Source: Ralstonia sp. NFACC01 (GTDB lineage Bacteria > Pseudomonadota > Gammaproteobacteria > Burkholderiales > Burkholderiaceae). Taken from it: a DNA stretch of 64,000 nt. Of this stretch, positions 26,042 through 35,001 are shown piece after piece. Numbering within the stretch: the stretch's first letter is position 1; each line of letters starts with the position of its first letter. Location of the stretch: positions 496,001 through 560,000 of the forward strand of contig NZ_FOWV01000003.1 in assembly GCF_900115545.1 (NCBI RefSeq), given 5' to 3'. The notes under the pieces were generated by a model. That model ran no database searches and was not told the origin of the DNA. It worked only from the letters and a program-made list of their open reading frames with translations. Made by a program: the position numbers and the translations under genes.

Positions 26042-26527
26042 CTATGCGTAGTGCACGCGCATGCGCTCCAGGCACGCGCGCACATCACCCACGACGAGGT
26101 GGCAGCTGCAAGCAATCATGAGGTTGCGCGGCAGGCCGAAATCTTCCACGGCCCAGCCGTCTGCATCGTTGCCGTTGGTGTTCGGCACCTGCCCCAAGAG
26201 TGGCACCGCCGGTACGTTGTAGCACCACACATCTTTGCCACGGGCGATGGCGTAGCCGATTTCAAAGCACGTGCCGGAATCGGGTTCATAGCCACGAAAG
26301 TCCGCTACGTTGGCAAGCACGGCGTCGGCGGAGTCGATCAGCGCGATGTTCTGGCGGTAGATTTCCGCGGCGGTCGCAGGGCCATCGGCCTGGGGCGCGA
26401 TCGTGTTATCGAGCGGATACAGGCCGATGTAGCCGAACTCCGCACACAGCGTCTTGAGCGCTTCGCCATGCGCGATGGGATCAGGACGGAAAACGTCCGG
26501 CCCAGCAAGATACAGGCGCAACGTCAT
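26042..26527 (-). CDS. Nucleoside 2-deoxyribosyltransferase family protein
   Basis: A 161-residue protein with the NDT fold: LYLAGPDVFRPD at the N-terminus, QNIALIDSADAVLANVADFRGYEPDSGTCFEIGYA carrying the aspartate and catalytic glutamate of the family (read as DSGTCFEIGYA), and a C-terminal NLMIACSC. NDTs swap bases on 2'-deoxyribonucleosides; some relatives hydrolyse nucleotides. Its ATG overlaps the ptxS stop by four bases, so it is translated with a sugar-acid regulator, an unexpected partnership. Last gene of the kgu transcript. Confidence 0.82.
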   Translation of the reverse strand: MTLRLYLAGPDVFRPDPIAHGEALKTLCAEFGYIGLYPLDNTIAPQADGPATAAEIYRQNIALIDSADAVLANVADFRGYEPDSGTCFEIGYAIARGKDVWCYNVPAVPLLGQVPNTNGNDADGWAVEDFGLPRNLMIACSCHLVVGDVRACLERMRVHYA

Positions 26528-27588
26528 GATGCCTGCTCCACCGAGCGCACCGTCGAAGCACGTTCGACCAGCGTACCCGGGAGCAACACGACTCGGGCAT
26601 CGCCGCTCACACCTTCGATGCGTTCATGCACGAATTCGACCGCCTTGTAACCGATGTCGTATGTCGGTTGCCGGATCGTGGTGATGCCGATCAACTCCGC
26701 CCACTCCGGATCATCGATCGACAGCAGCGCCGCCCGCTCCTGCCAAGCTGTGCCAAATCGCGTGCGCAGATGCCGCGCGACGACCAGCGCAACCGGCGCG
26801 TTGGCAACAAACAGCGCCAGTCGTTTTCCGCTCCGCTGGTGCACCGCCTCGATGCGTGCATCGATCTCTGCCAGCGCACGCTCGACTGAGGCCGGGTCGT
26901 TCAGGTCCAACACCACAGCCGGCTCCGCTGGCTGGCCTCGCGCTGCCATCGTCTCTCGGAAGGCGAGTTCGCGCTCACGCCGCGAACTGACCTGCTCGAA
27001 CGGCTGCACGATGAACTGGATGCAATCGAAACCTTGATCCAGCAAATGCTGCACCCCCAACCTGACGGCGTCGCGGTTATCGAGGCCCACCAGGTCAGCG
27101 TCGAACCCTTCGACCGTGCGATCCACCAGCACGGCGGGAATACCGCCGCCCCGCAGCGGACGCAACACGGCCTCTTCTGCACCGAGCGCGTTGACGATCA
27201 GCCCCTCGACCCGGTACGTCGTCAGCAACTGGACGAACCGGCGCTCCATCTCGATCTCGTTTGCGGCATGGCAGATGAGCGGCATGTAGCCAAGCGCATG
27301 GCAGGCCGCCTCCACGCCTTGCAGCACTTCGATCGTATAAGGATTGGTCAGATCGGCCACCAGCATACCGAGCAGGCGATTGCGCCCGCGCTTGAGGCCG
27401 CGTGCCATCTGGTTGGGCCGGTAGTTCAACCGCTGGATGGCGGCTTCGATGCGCTGTCGCAAATCGTCGGACAGGACTTGTGTCTCGCCATTCAGATAGC
27501 GGGACACGCTGGTCTTGCCGGTTCCCGCTTCGCGGGCTACGTCGGTGATAGTCGCAGGGCGCGAGGAGGAGGATGGGAAATCAGTCAC
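26524..27588 (-). CDS. ptxS: LacI family regulator of 2-ketogluconate genes (PtxS-like)
   Basis: A 354-residue LacI protein if translation starts at GTG 27588. The HTH is ITDVAREAGTGKTSVSRYLNG followed by the hinge RPNQMARGLKRG, and the rest is a periplasmic-binding-protein-like effector domain (NRLLGMLVADLTNPYTIEVLQGV). Position after kguD and the operator at 31807 point to PtxS, which is released from DNA by 2-ketogluconate in Pseudomonas. An alternative ATG at 27657 would add 23 residues encoded by a GCCGGA hexamer repeat (LRLRLRLRP), unlike LacI N-termini. It overlaps the NDT gene by ATGA. Confidence 0.83.
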   Translation of the reverse strand: MTDFPSSSSRPATITDVAREAGTGKTSVSRYLNGETQVLSDDLRQRIEAAIQRLNYRPNQMARGLKRGRNRLLGMLVADLTNPYTIEVLQGVEAACHALGYMPLICHAANEIEMERRFVQLLTTYRVEGLIVNALGAEEAVLRPLRGGGIPAVLVDRTVEGFDADLVGLDNRDAVRLGVQHLLDQGFDCIQFIVQPFEQVSSRRERELAFRETMAARGQPAEPAVVLDLNDPASVERALAEIDARIEAVHQRSGKRLALFVANAPVALVVARHLRTRFGTAWQERAALLSIDDPEWAELIGITTIRQPTYDIGYKAVEFVHERIEGVSGDARVVLLPGTLVERASTVRSVEQAS

Positions 27589-27620
27589 GATGCGCTTCAG
27601 AACGGGCCGTCGGCGCGGGG

Positions 27621-27645
27621 GCCGGAGCCGGAGCCGGAGCCGGAG
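27621..27645. repeat. GCCGGA hexanucleotide tandem repeat
   Basis: Four exact copies of GCCGGA run from 27621 to 27644, followed by another G. It lies between kguD and the probable GTG start of ptxS, or inside the ptxS N-terminus if ATG 27657 is used, where it encodes alternating Leu-Arg. Copy number changes of a six-base unit would keep frame. Confidence 0.8.
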
Positions 27646-27678
27646 TGCGAGGATCATAGCGCAATCCCCACGCCCCGC

Positions 27679-28653
27679 TCATGAGCCGCGGGCCCGCTCC
27701 AGCACCTGCGGATTCACGAGGTTCTCACGCAACGTTCCAGCCAGCGCCCTGACCAGGTTGTCGGCCGCGCAGCGGGCCATTGCGTGTCGTGTCTCGTGCG
27801 TTGCAGAGCCGATATGGGGCAGTGCCACCACGTTCTTCATCGCCAGCAATGGCGAGTCGGCGGGCAGCGGCTCCTGCTCGAACACGTCCAACCCCGCGCC
27901 GCGGATCGTGCCGTTGCGCAATGCATGGATGAGCGCTGCCTCGTCAACGACGGGCCCACGCGATGCATTGATCAGGATCGCACTGTGTTTCATTTTCGCC
28001 AGTTCCGCCGCGCCGATCAGGTGCTGCGTTTCGGGCGTTAGCGGCACCTGCAGGCAAACAAAATCGGCTTCGGCCAACAACGTGTCGAGCGTCACACGGC
28101 GCGCGCCGTACTGTGCTTCGGCTTCCGGATGCGGATTCCGGTTCGTGTAGAGCACATGCATCCGGAACCCGAGCGCTGCGCGGCGCGCCAATGCCGCACC
28201 GATCCGACCCAGCCCGACGATGCCGATCGTCTTGCCCTGGACGTCCGTGCCGTAAAGTTCTGGCCCGATGCTGCGCTGCCAATTCCCGGCCCTGACCCAC
28301 TCGGCAAGCTCCACGACACGCCGCGCCGACGCGAGAATCAGCGAAAACACGGTATCGGCGGTCGACTCGGTCAACACATCAGGTGTATGCGCCAGTGCAA
28401 TGCCTCGGCGCGTGAGATCAGGCACGTCGAAATTGTCATAGCCGACCGAGATCGTGGACCACGCCTTGAGCCGTGGCGCGCAGTCGAGCATCTGAGGCGT
28501 GATCTTCAGGCTCGCACCGATCGCGCCGTCGGCGTTGGCAAGCGCCTCGGTCAACGCCGCAGCACCGTCGACCTGCACGAGTTCGACATGCTGGCGCAAC
28601 TGGGCGGCCACATCATCGGGCAACGGCTTGTACGCAACGACAAGAGGTTTCAT
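27679..28653 (-). CDS. kguD: 2-ketogluconate-6-phosphate reductase (D-2-hydroxyacid dehydrogenase)
   Basis: A 324-residue D-isomer-specific 2-hydroxyacid dehydrogenase. The NAD(P)-binding motif [16 protein letters not shown] is at about residues 153-168; the catalytic Arg, Glu and His occur in [20 protein letters not shown] and [11 protein letters not shown]. In the kgu pathway it reduces 2-keto-6-phosphogluconate to 6-phosphogluconate, which enters the Entner-Doudoroff route. The start [12 protein letters not shown] at 28653 is four bases downstream of the kguT stop. Isolated, it could be called glyoxylate/2-ketogluconate reductase (GhrB-like); the operon decides. Confidence 0.87.
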   Translation of the reverse strand: MKPLVVAYKPLPDDVAAQLRQHVELVQVDGAAALTEALANADGAIGASLKITPQMLDCAPRLKAWSTISVGYDNFDVPDLTRRGIALAHTPDVLTESTADTVFSLILASARRVVELAEWVRAGNWQRSIGPELYGTDVQGKTIGIVGLGRIGAALARRAALGFRMHVLYTNRNPHPEAEAQYGARRVTLDTLLAEADFVCLQVPLTPETQHLIGAAELAKMKHSAILINASRGPVVDEAALIHALRNGTIRGAGLDVFEQEPLPADSPLLAMKNVVALPHIGSATHETRHAMARCAADNLVRALAGTLRENLVNPQVLERARGS

Positions 28654-28657
28654 CGGC

Positions 28658-29938
28658 TCACTTTCCAGGCATGGGGTGGGCGAGCGCGTAAGCATCACGC
28701 GGTTGCGGCTTGACGCAGAGCGTGAGGATCACGGCGGCCAACAGCGCCGCGCTCATGAATGCGTAAGATGCCAGCGGCGAGCCCGTGGCACCGTTGAGGT
28801 AGCCCACGAAGTACGAACCGACAAACGAACCGAGGGCGCCCATGCTGTTGATCAGCGCCATCGCGCCACCCGCGACGTTCTTCGGCAGCAACTCCGGCAC
28901 GATCGCGAAAAACGGGCCGTACGGCGCATACATCGCCGCGCCGGCAATGACGAGCAGCGCGTACGACATCCAGAAATGCGTGGACCCAAGCCCATACGAT
29001 GCAGCGAACGCCGCCGCGCCCACCAGCAGGAACGGCCAAACGAAGCCGCGCCGCGAGCCCAACTTGTCGGATGCCCACGACGCAGCGAGCATCGCGATGG
29101 TGGCCGCAAGATATGGCAGCGCCGACAGCCAGCCCGTCTCGACCATGCCAAGCGACGAGCCGTTCTTCACGATCGATGGCAGCCACAGCACGAAGCCATA
29201 GACGCCGATGCTCCAGCAGAAGTACTGCGCGCACAGCTTGATCACGACAGGCGAGCGGAATGCCTCGCTATAGTTGCGCATCGGCTTGATGGCCGCCTGC
29301 TCCGCCGCCAAAGCCTGTTCCAGGTCGCGCTTTTCCTGTGTGCTCAGCCACGATGCCTGCGCGGGCTTGTCCTGCACCAGACACCACCAGCACACGGCCC
29401 AGATGATGGCGGGCACGCCCTCCGCGATGAACATGTGGCGCCAGCCAAACTCGCGCACGAGGTAACCCGATACCACCGACATCCACAGCACCGTCACGGG
29501 ATTGCCGAGGATCAGAAACGTATTCGCGCGCGAGCGTTCTTGCTTGGTAAACCAGTTGCTGATGTAGATCAGCATTGCCGGCATGACGGCCGCCTCGACC
29601 ACGCCCAGCACAAACCGAATCGCCAGCAGCGAGGGAATGTCACTTACGACACCCGTCAGCGCGGCGCACAAGCCCCATAACACGAGGCTGATGAACACCA
29701 GCTTCTTCACGCTCCGGCGCTCGGCATAGATGGCGCCCGGAATCTGGAAGAAAAAGTAGCCAAGGAAGAACAGCGCACCGATCAACGACGACAGACCCTG
29801 GCTGATCCCCAGATCGTGATTGATGCCGGCCGCCGCCGCGAAACCATAGTTGGCGCGGTCGAGGTAGGCCAGGCTGTAGGTGATAAAGACGATCGGCATG
29901 ATCATCCACCAGCGCCGCGCCGCGAGTTGCGTTGCCAT
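28658..29938 (-). CDS. kguT: MFS transporter, probable 2-ketogluconate importer
   Basis: A 426-residue major facilitator of the anion:cation symporter branch, with 12 predicted helices. The N-terminus [27 protein letters not shown] is typical of phthalate/tartrate/sugar-acid permeases, and [12 protein letters not shown] is the loop motif after helix 4. Position third in kguE-kguK-kguT-kguD indicates 2-ketogluconate uptake from the periplasm. AAAGGAGACACGACC precedes the ATG. Confidence 0.87.
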   Translation of the reverse strand: MATQLAARRWWMIMPIVFITYSLAYLDRANYGFAAAAGINHDLGISQGLSSLIGALFFLGYFFFQIPGAIYAERRSVKKLVFISLVLWGLCAALTGVVSDIPSLLAIRFVLGVVEAAVMPAMLIYISNWFTKQERSRANTFLILGNPVTVLWMSVVSGYLVREFGWRHMFIAEGVPAIIWAVCWWCLVQDKPAQASWLSTQEKRDLEQALAAEQAAIKPMRNYSEAFRSPVVIKLCAQYFCWSIGVYGFVLWLPSIVKNGSSLGMVETGWLSALPYLAATIAMLAASWASDKLGSRRGFVWPFLLVGAAAFAASYGLGSTHFWMSYALLVIAGAAMYAPYGPFFAIVPELLPKNVAGGAMALINSMGALGSFVGSYFVGYLNGATGSPLASYAFMSAALLAAVILTLCVKPQPRDAYALAHPMPGK

Positions 29939-29997
29939 GGTCGTGTCTCCTTTGATGGTTTGCGTCGCCCGCGAGGGACGGCAGTCGAAGCGCTGCG

Positions 29998-30987
29998 TTA
30001 CACGCTGGAAATGGGTTCCGGCACGCGCATCATGCGAGCCGGTCGCTCAAGCACATTGAGCTCGGCGCGAGTCGGCAGGCCTTCGGAATCTCCGATCACC
30101 TGGATTGCCAGCGCGCCAATACGGTTGCCGCGCGCCACGGCCAACCCGGGGGACTGCCCTTCAAGCAGCGCGCTGACAACGCCCACTGCAAAACCGTCAC
30201 CCGCGCCCACCGTATCGACGACGCGCTCCACGCGCACGCCGTCGGCGATGCCTTCTGCGCCGTCGGCGGTCCGGTAGTACGCGCCGGCAGCACCCAGCTT
30301 GATGGCAACACCACGGGCACCTTGATCGAGATAGAAGCGCGCGATATCGGACGGGCTGTCATAGCCGGTCAGTTGCTGCCCCTCGGCCAAGCCGGGCAGC
30401 ACCCAATCGGAAAGCGCCGCCAGCGCGTTCAGCGTGCTCACCATCTTCGCAGCGGACGGCCACAGCGTTGGGCGCAGATTCGGATCGAACGAGATCGAGC
30501 CACCGGCCGCGCGCACCTCTCGCGCGAGGTGGAACGCAAATTCACACGACGACGCCGAAATGGCGGGGGCCACACCCGTGAGATGCAGATGGCGAGCGCC
30601 GAGCACATAGTCGGCCACATAGTCGGCGGGGGAGAGGCGGCTGGCGGCCGAGCCTTTACGGAAGTACTCGACACGCGGATCACTACCGTCGTCGGCCCGT
30701 GACTTCAGTTGGAAGCCGGTCGGAAACTGCGGGTCCACCGCCACACATGAGGCATCTATCCGTTCGCGTGCCAGTGTTTCCAGCACGTATTCGCCAAACG
30801 AGTCCTGCCCCACCCGGCTCACATAGCCGACGCGAAAACCCAGCCGGCTCAAGCCGATGGCCACGTTCAGATCGGCACCCGCAATGCGCTTGGTGAACTG
30901 CGTGGCGTGCGCGAGCGGCCCAGGCGCCGTCGCCACGAACATCGCCATGGCTTCGCCGTAGGTGATGACATCCAACATCTGTGACAT
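29998..30987 (-). CDS. kguK: 2-ketogluconate kinase (PfkB family)
   Basis: A 329-residue PfkB sugar kinase. The first PfkB signature is in GADLNVAIGLSRLG, and the second, DTVGAGDGFAVGVV, carries the catalytic aspartate near the C-terminus. In this operon it would phosphorylate 2-ketogluconate to 2-keto-6-phosphogluconate; related proteins act on 2-keto-3-deoxygluconate (KdgK). ATG 30985-30987 has AAGGAG seven bases upstream, so the upstream part of the frame (to 31035) is not used. Confidence 0.87.
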   Translation of the reverse strand: MSQMLDVITYGEAMAMFVATAPGPLAHATQFTKRIAGADLNVAIGLSRLGFRVGYVSRVGQDSFGEYVLETLARERIDASCVAVDPQFPTGFQLKSRADDGSDPRVEYFRKGSAASRLSPADYVADYVLGARHLHLTGVAPAISASSCEFAFHLAREVRAAGGSISFDPNLRPTLWPSAAKMVSTLNALAALSDWVLPGLAEGQQLTGYDSPSDIARFYLDQGARGVAIKLGAAGAYYRTADGAEGIADGVRVERVVDTVGAGDGFAVGVVSALLEGQSPGLAVARGNRIGALAIQVIGDSEGLPTRAELNVLERPARMMRVPEPISSV

Positions 30988-31016
30988 GCGTAAGCTCCTT
31001 TGATGTCGAGCCACAG

Positions 31017-31787
31017 TCAGGCGGCCTTGAGCCACGTGACATGCCGATGCGCATCGACAGCGAGATCGACCGCGTCGAACGGAAATTCGATGCCGCGCGG
31101 AACATCACCCGGCAATGCCGCCAGCACGGCGGCGAACCGCGCATCGTTGCCCGCGGGCGCCACCGCAAAACGGCGTGCTCCCTCGCCCGCGACGCTTTTG
31201 CAATGGATGTATTCAACGTACGGAGCTAAGGCCCGTGCGCACGCCAGCGGCACTTCGCCCGACCATTCCCAGTTGCCGATGTCGAACGTCATGCCCAGCA
31301 TGTCCGCCACGCCCGCCCCTTCCAATGCGTCGAACAAACCTCGAAACTGCGCCAGCGAGCCGCCCACGGCCTGTTGACCGTTCTCAACCAGCGCCCGTGC
31401 GCGCCAGCCTTGCAGCAGTTGGGCCAGCACGCCTGCTGAGGCATCGCCTGAAAAACCGCCAAGCTGAAACTTCACGATGCGCGCGCCCAGACTTTGCGCT
31501 TCGAGCAGCGCGCCCCGGATAGCGACCGCGTCCAGAGCACCGTCGTTCGTGTACAGCGTGGCCGGCGTCGAATAGACCGCCCAGAGACCATGCGCGGCAA
31601 TCAGCCGACCCAAGGCAGCGAGAAGCGTTGTCGATACCGTCCCATCGAGCCCCGCGGGCAACAGTTCACGCCGCACTTCGAAACCGGCTGCACCCACCGA
31701 CGCGGCTACGGGAACATAAGCGTGATGCCCCTGCTCAAGCACCTGAGCGGCGCCAAACGCGCTTGCCACGATCACGATATCTGCCAT
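31017..31787 (-). CDS. kguE: KguE-like sugar phosphate isomerase/epimerase
   Basis: A 256-residue TIM-barrel protein of the AP-endonuclease-2 / hydroxypyruvate isomerase-like superfamily. Visible features include DMLGMTFDIGNWEWSG and the C-terminal EFPFDAVDLA; family metal ligands would be among these acidic residues and the conserved histidines. KguE is the first gene of the Pseudomonas 2-ketogluconate operon; its exact reaction is not established. It starts 19 bases after a PtxS-like operator and is followed by kguK after 29 bases. Confidence 0.8.
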   Translation of the reverse strand: MADIVIVASAFGAAQVLEQGHHAYVPVAASVGAAGFEVRRELLPAGLDGTVSTTLLAALGRLIAAHGLWAVYSTPATLYTNDGALDAVAIRGALLEAQSLGARIVKFQLGGFSGDASAGVLAQLLQGWRARALVENGQQAVGGSLAQFRGLFDALEGAGVADMLGMTFDIGNWEWSGEVPLACARALAPYVEYIHCKSVAGEGARRFAVAPAGNDARFAAVLAALPGDVPRGIEFPFDAVDLAVDAHRHVTWLKAA

Positions 31788-31806
31788 TTGTGCACTTTTC
31801 TCTGCA

Positions 31807-31820
31807 TGGAACCGGTTCCA
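31807..31820. promoter_or_regulatory. PtxS-like operator in front of kguE
   Basis: TGGAACCGGTTCCA is a perfect 14-bp palindrome 19 bases upstream of the kguE start. It differs from the Pseudomonas PtxS operator as I recall it (TGAAACCGGTTTCA) only by symmetric A-to-G changes, and has the central CG pair typical of LacI-family sites. Repression by PtxS, relieved by 2-ketogluconate, is the expected control. Confidence 0.8.
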
Positions 31821-32020
31821 ATAGAGGATATGGTGGTGGTTGGTAGCTATGAGCGCTATAGAGGAAATCCCTAGCGGCGCCGGCAGAATGCGACGCGCCG
31901 GCCATATGACCGGCCGTAATCAAGGGGATGCGCTAAGGGAAAATCGCAGCGTGCTATCGATGTGGGGAGCTGCGTCCACGCAGAGCGCGAGGAGATGAAG
32001 TTGGCCGGGAGGACAACCAA

Positions 32021-32053
32021 ACAAAAAGGGCCGACAGTTGCCTGTCAGCCCTT
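32021..32053 (-). terminator. Terminator of the tRNA-Lys gene
   Basis: On the plus strand AAGGGCCGACAG, loop TTGC and CTGTCAGCCCTT pair with one C/A mismatch. On the minus strand the stem is followed by TTTTTGT, so it ends transcription of the tRNA about eight bases after its CCA. Confidence 0.85.
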
Positions 32054-32060
32054 CGAATTT

Positions 32061-32136
32061 TGGTGGGTCCTGCGGGATTCGAACCCGCGACCAATAGATT
32101 AAAAGTCTACTGCTCTACCGACTGAGCTAAAGACCC
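32061..32136 (-). tRNA. tRNA-Lys (anticodon TTT)
   Basis: The reverse complement folds as a 76-nt tRNA with encoded CCA. The acceptor GGGTCTT pairs with AGGACCC (one G-T pair), the D arm is GCTC-AGTCGGTA-GAGC, the anticodon loop is CTTTTAA with anticodon TTT, and the T arm is GCGGG-TTCGAAT-CCCGC. It stands alone, with its own terminator at 32021-32053. Confidence 0.97.
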
Positions 32137-32188
32137 CAAAGACCGCGATTATAGGAAGATATCGGCGATTCTGTCAACGCCCATCAGA

Positions 32189-33304
32189 TCAAACCAGACG
32201 CTCCATCCGCCACATCTGATAGCGGAACGCCAGCACCGCGCCGATCACGATCCCGGCCAGCGCGATGAACGAGCCAATTGCCAGCGTCGACACGCCCGAC
32301 AGCCCCTGCCCGATCGTGCAACCGAGCGCCGTGACGCCGCCAATGCCCATCAGGACGCCGCCAATGATGTGGTTGCCCGTGTCCTCGGCATTGGCAAAGC
32401 CCTCCCAGCGGAACGAGCGCGTGCCCAGTGCCACCGCCGCCGAGCCGGCAATCACGCCCAACACGCTCACGATGCCGACTGTCAGCACCTTCGACGTATC
32501 GCTGAAGAACATCAGCCACTCCAGCGTGTACGACACCGGCGCCACGAAGCTCAGCGCTTCCATGCGGCCGCTGTTGGTCGCCACGAACGCTTCCTGCAGC
32601 GTGTTCGGATCTTCCTGTACGTAACCGAGATGCCCCGACACGTACCACATGCCGACGATGATGAGGCCAACGCCGATGCCTCCCAGCAGGTTGTCACCGG
32701 TGCGGAAATCGCGCGCGAGTAGCGCCCACAGCGACAGCGCCCCGCCGATCACCAGTGCCAGCACCAGACGCAGCATGCGCACATCGGCAGAGAACGCGTG
32801 GCCCAGCACGCTCGGTAGATCCTGCGACGTCGGCAGCGCAATGGCTACGCTGTCCACCGTGGCCACACGCACCACGCCAAAGACGCCCTTGAGCGTCATG
32901 TACGCCGCCAGCCCCAGAAACACAAAGACGACGACCGACTTCAGATTGCCGCCGCCAATGCGCACCAGCGTCTTGCTGCCGCAGCCCGAGCCCAGCACCA
33001 TGCCGAAACCGAAGAGCAGGCCGCCCACCAGCGACGACAGCCAAAGCAGCTTGCTCGCCGTGTAGATCGTCTTGCTCGTATCGATCAGGCCAAGCCAGCT
33101 CAGGCAGCCCGTGCCGATCATGGCCACGCCGATGGCCAGCGCCCACATGCGCAGCCTGTTCCAGTCGCCGATATTGACGACGTCGGACACCGCGCCCATC
33201 GTGCAGAAGTGCGTGCGCTGAAGGATCGCGCCAAACACAAACGTAAGCGCAAACGTGGCCCACAGCACCGTGTGGGACAACGCGTTGAGGTCAATATCGG
33301 GCAT
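32189..33304 (-). CDS. YeeE/YedE family membrane transporter (sulfur-related)
   Basis: A 371-residue polytopic membrane protein of the YeeE/YedE (DUF395) family, whose members import thiosulfate or other sulfur compounds. The paired family motifs with cysteine appear at LQRTHFCTMGAVSD (about 29-42), VLGSGCGSKTLVRIGGGN (about 103-120) and ALGCTIGQGLSGVS near the C-terminus. About nine to ten membrane spans are visible. It ends 52 bases from the tRNA and is separated from queC by six bases, so the two may be cotranscribed. Confidence 0.88.
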   Translation of the reverse strand: MPDIDLNALSHTVLWATFALTFVFGAILQRTHFCTMGAVSDVVNIGDWNRLRMWALAIGVAMIGTGCLSWLGLIDTSKTIYTASKLLWLSSLVGGLLFGFGMVLGSGCGSKTLVRIGGGNLKSVVVFVFLGLAAYMTLKGVFGVVRVATVDSVAIALPTSQDLPSVLGHAFSADVRMLRLVLALVIGGALSLWALLARDFRTGDNLLGGIGVGLIIVGMWYVSGHLGYVQEDPNTLQEAFVATNSGRMEALSFVAPVSYTLEWLMFFSDTSKVLTVGIVSVLGVIAGSAAVALGTRSFRWEGFANAEDTGNHIIGGVLMGIGGVTALGCTIGQGLSGVSTLAIGSFIALAGIVIGAVLAFRYQMWRMERLV

Positions 33305-33310
33305 GGTTCG

Positions 33311-33985
33311 TCAGGCGTAGCGGGTGGGGTCGGGCACGCCAGCGGCGTCAAACCCGGCCTTGCGGATGCGGCACGAATCGCACACGCCGCACGCGCGGCC
33401 GTCGTCGTCGGCCTTGTAGCACGACACGGTCAGGCCGTAGTCCACGCCCAGCCGCACGCCGGCCTGGATGATTTCCGCCTTGGTCATGTTGATGATGGGT
33501 GCGTTCACGCGGATGCGCTCGCCTTCCACGCCGGCCTTCGTCGCCAGATTGGCTAGCGCTTCATAGGCGGCAACGTATTCGGGACGGCAATCCGGATAGC
33601 CGGAGTAGTCCACGGCATTCGCGCCAAAGAACAGGTCACGTGCGCCCATCGCCTCGGCCCAGCCGAGCGCCAGCGACAGCATGATCGTGTTGCGCGCCGG
33701 CACATACGTGATCGGGATGCCCGATTGCGCACCGTCGGTCGGCACGTCAAGCGCATCGTCCGTCAACGCCGAGCCACCGAACTTACGCAAGTCCAAATCG
33801 ACGATTTCATGGCGCACTGCGCCCAGCGTCGCCGCCACTTTCTTGGCCGCTTCCAACTCGGACGAGTGGCGTTGGCCGTAACGCATCGACAGCGCGTAAG
33901 TCTCAAAGCCGTCGGCATTGGCCATGGCGAGCACGGTGGCAGAGTCCAGCCCGCCGGAGAGCAGGACGATGGCGCGTTTTTTCAT
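33311..33985 (-). CDS. queC: 7-cyano-7-deazaguanine synthase
   Basis: A 224-residue ATP-dependent enzyme that turns 7-carboxy-7-deazaguanine into preQ0 in queuosine synthesis. The PP-loop [10 protein letters not shown] is at residues 9-18, and the C-terminal [18 protein letters not shown] contains the four zinc-binding cysteines. ATG 33983-33985 gives [12 protein letters not shown]; the frame extends seven residues further without need. It lies between the YedE transporter and the Tol-Pal operon; queD and queE are not in the window's visible neighbourhood. Confidence 0.94.
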   Translation of the reverse strand: MKKRAIVLLSGGLDSATVLAMANADGFETYALSMRYGQRHSSELEAAKKVAATLGAVRHEIVDLDLRKFGGSALTDDALDVPTDGAQSGIPITYVPARNTIMLSLALGWAEAMGARDLFFGANAVDYSGYPDCRPEYVAAYEALANLATKAGVEGERIRVNAPIINMTKAEIIQAGVRLGVDYGLTVSCYKADDDGRACGVCDSCRIRKAGFDAAGVPDPTRYA

Positions 33986-34086
33986 GGGTGAAGCCTTGCA
34001 AAGCAAATCGGGAAGGCCCGCATTTTAGCGTGCCGCCGCCCAGCTTGCGCCCGACGCGGCATATGCCCGCCATTCGGCGCCCCATG

Positions 34087-34119
34087 AAAAACGCCCGCCG
34101 GTGCAGCCACGGGCGGGCG
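34087..34119 (-). terminator. Terminator of the Tol-Pal operon (after cpoB)
   Basis: CGCCCGCC (34092-34099) pairs with GGCGGGCG (34112-34119) around a 12-base loop, and the minus strand then reads GTTTTTC. It lies about 30 bases beyond the cpoB stop. Confidence 0.8.
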
Positions 34120-34147
34120 CTGGTCCACATGCTGGGCGGCTTGCCGA

Positions 34148-34933
34148 TCAGCGCATCGTCTTCAGACGGCTTTGGGCGGTCTTGGCCTGCTCGGTACCGG
34201 GATACTGCGAGGCCACCGTTTCGAGCGTCTTGCGTGCAGCCGCCTTCTGGCCCGACTCGCCTTGGTTGGTCGCCACCTGCAGCAGCGCATCGGGCGCCTT
34301 CGGATGCTGCGGATTAGTGCGGGCCATGTTCTCCAGCACGTAGCTCGAGCCCTTGTAGTCGCGCTGCGCATAGAGCGCGTTGCCCAGCCAGAACTGCGCC
34401 AGCGGCAGATACGGGCTTTGCGGATACTTCTTCACGAACGCCGAGAACTGATTGCCCGCGCCCTTGAAGTCGCCGCCCTGGAACGCCTTGAGCGCAGCAT
34501 CGTATTCCGGCTTCTCGTTCGGCTGGACCATGCCTTCGCGACCATCCACCGTTGCTTGCTGCGGCTCGAACTTCTTCAGGCGCGCATCTAGGTCAGAGTA
34601 GTAATCCTTTTGTTGCTTGGTCAGCGTATCGACGCTGTTCTGCAACACTTCGTTCTGCCCGCGCAGGCGCGCCACTTCGGATTTGAGCGTCTCGATCTGG
34701 TTTTGTGCGTCGATCAGGTTCTTGCTGTTCTGATCGATGCGCTGGGCCGCCGTCGACTGGAAGTTGTTGAACTTGTCGCGCATGTCGATGATGGCGCGGC
34801 GCGCCTCATCGTCGTCAAACACCCCCGCTGCCGCCGGGCCGGCCATGGTGAGGGCGCCACCCGCGACGAGCGTCGCCATCAGGATGGCCCGACGCGTGGC
34901 CCCATAAGCGCGCTGTTTCATCATCGTATTCAT
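34148..34933 (-). CDS. cpoB: Cell division coordinator CpoB (YbgF)
   Basis: A 261-residue periplasmic protein with signal peptide ending near AGPAAA (about residue 36). A coiled-coil trimerisation region follows (QNSKNLIDAQNQIETLKSEV, then LRGQNEVLQNSVDTL), and the C-terminal half has TPR-like repeats (YDAALKAFQGGDFKGAGNQF and LPLAQFWLGNALYAQRDYKG). CpoB links peptidoglycan synthesis to Tol-driven outer-membrane constriction. Last gene of the Tol-Pal operon, 68 bases after pal. Confidence 0.92.
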   Translation of the reverse strand: MNTMMKQRAYGATRRAILMATLVAGGALTMAGPAAAGVFDDDEARRAIIDMRDKFNNFQSTAAQRIDQNSKNLIDAQNQIETLKSEVARLRGQNEVLQNSVDTLTKQQKDYYSDLDARLKKFEPQQATVDGREGMVQPNEKPEYDAALKAFQGGDFKGAGNQFSAFVKKYPQSPYLPLAQFWLGNALYAQRDYKGSSYVLENMARTNPQHPKAPDALLQVATNQGESGQKAAARKTLETVASQYPGTEQAKTAQSRLKTMR

Positions 34934-35001
34934 GTGATTGCCAACGTAAGAACGCCGGCCGCAACCTCGCAGCCGGCGCGTTCCACTTCAAACCATACCG
35001 A

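Noticed and set aside
25918-26115. 65-codon minus-strand frame between the dioxygenase and the deoxyribosyltransferase
   Set aside because: No ribosome-binding site, domain or hydrophobic segment supports it, and its start lies inside the neighbouring gene.
32061-32136. tRNA-Lys as an integration site
   Set aside because: No integrase or direct repeat of the tRNA 3' end was noticed near it, and flanking genes are housekeeping.
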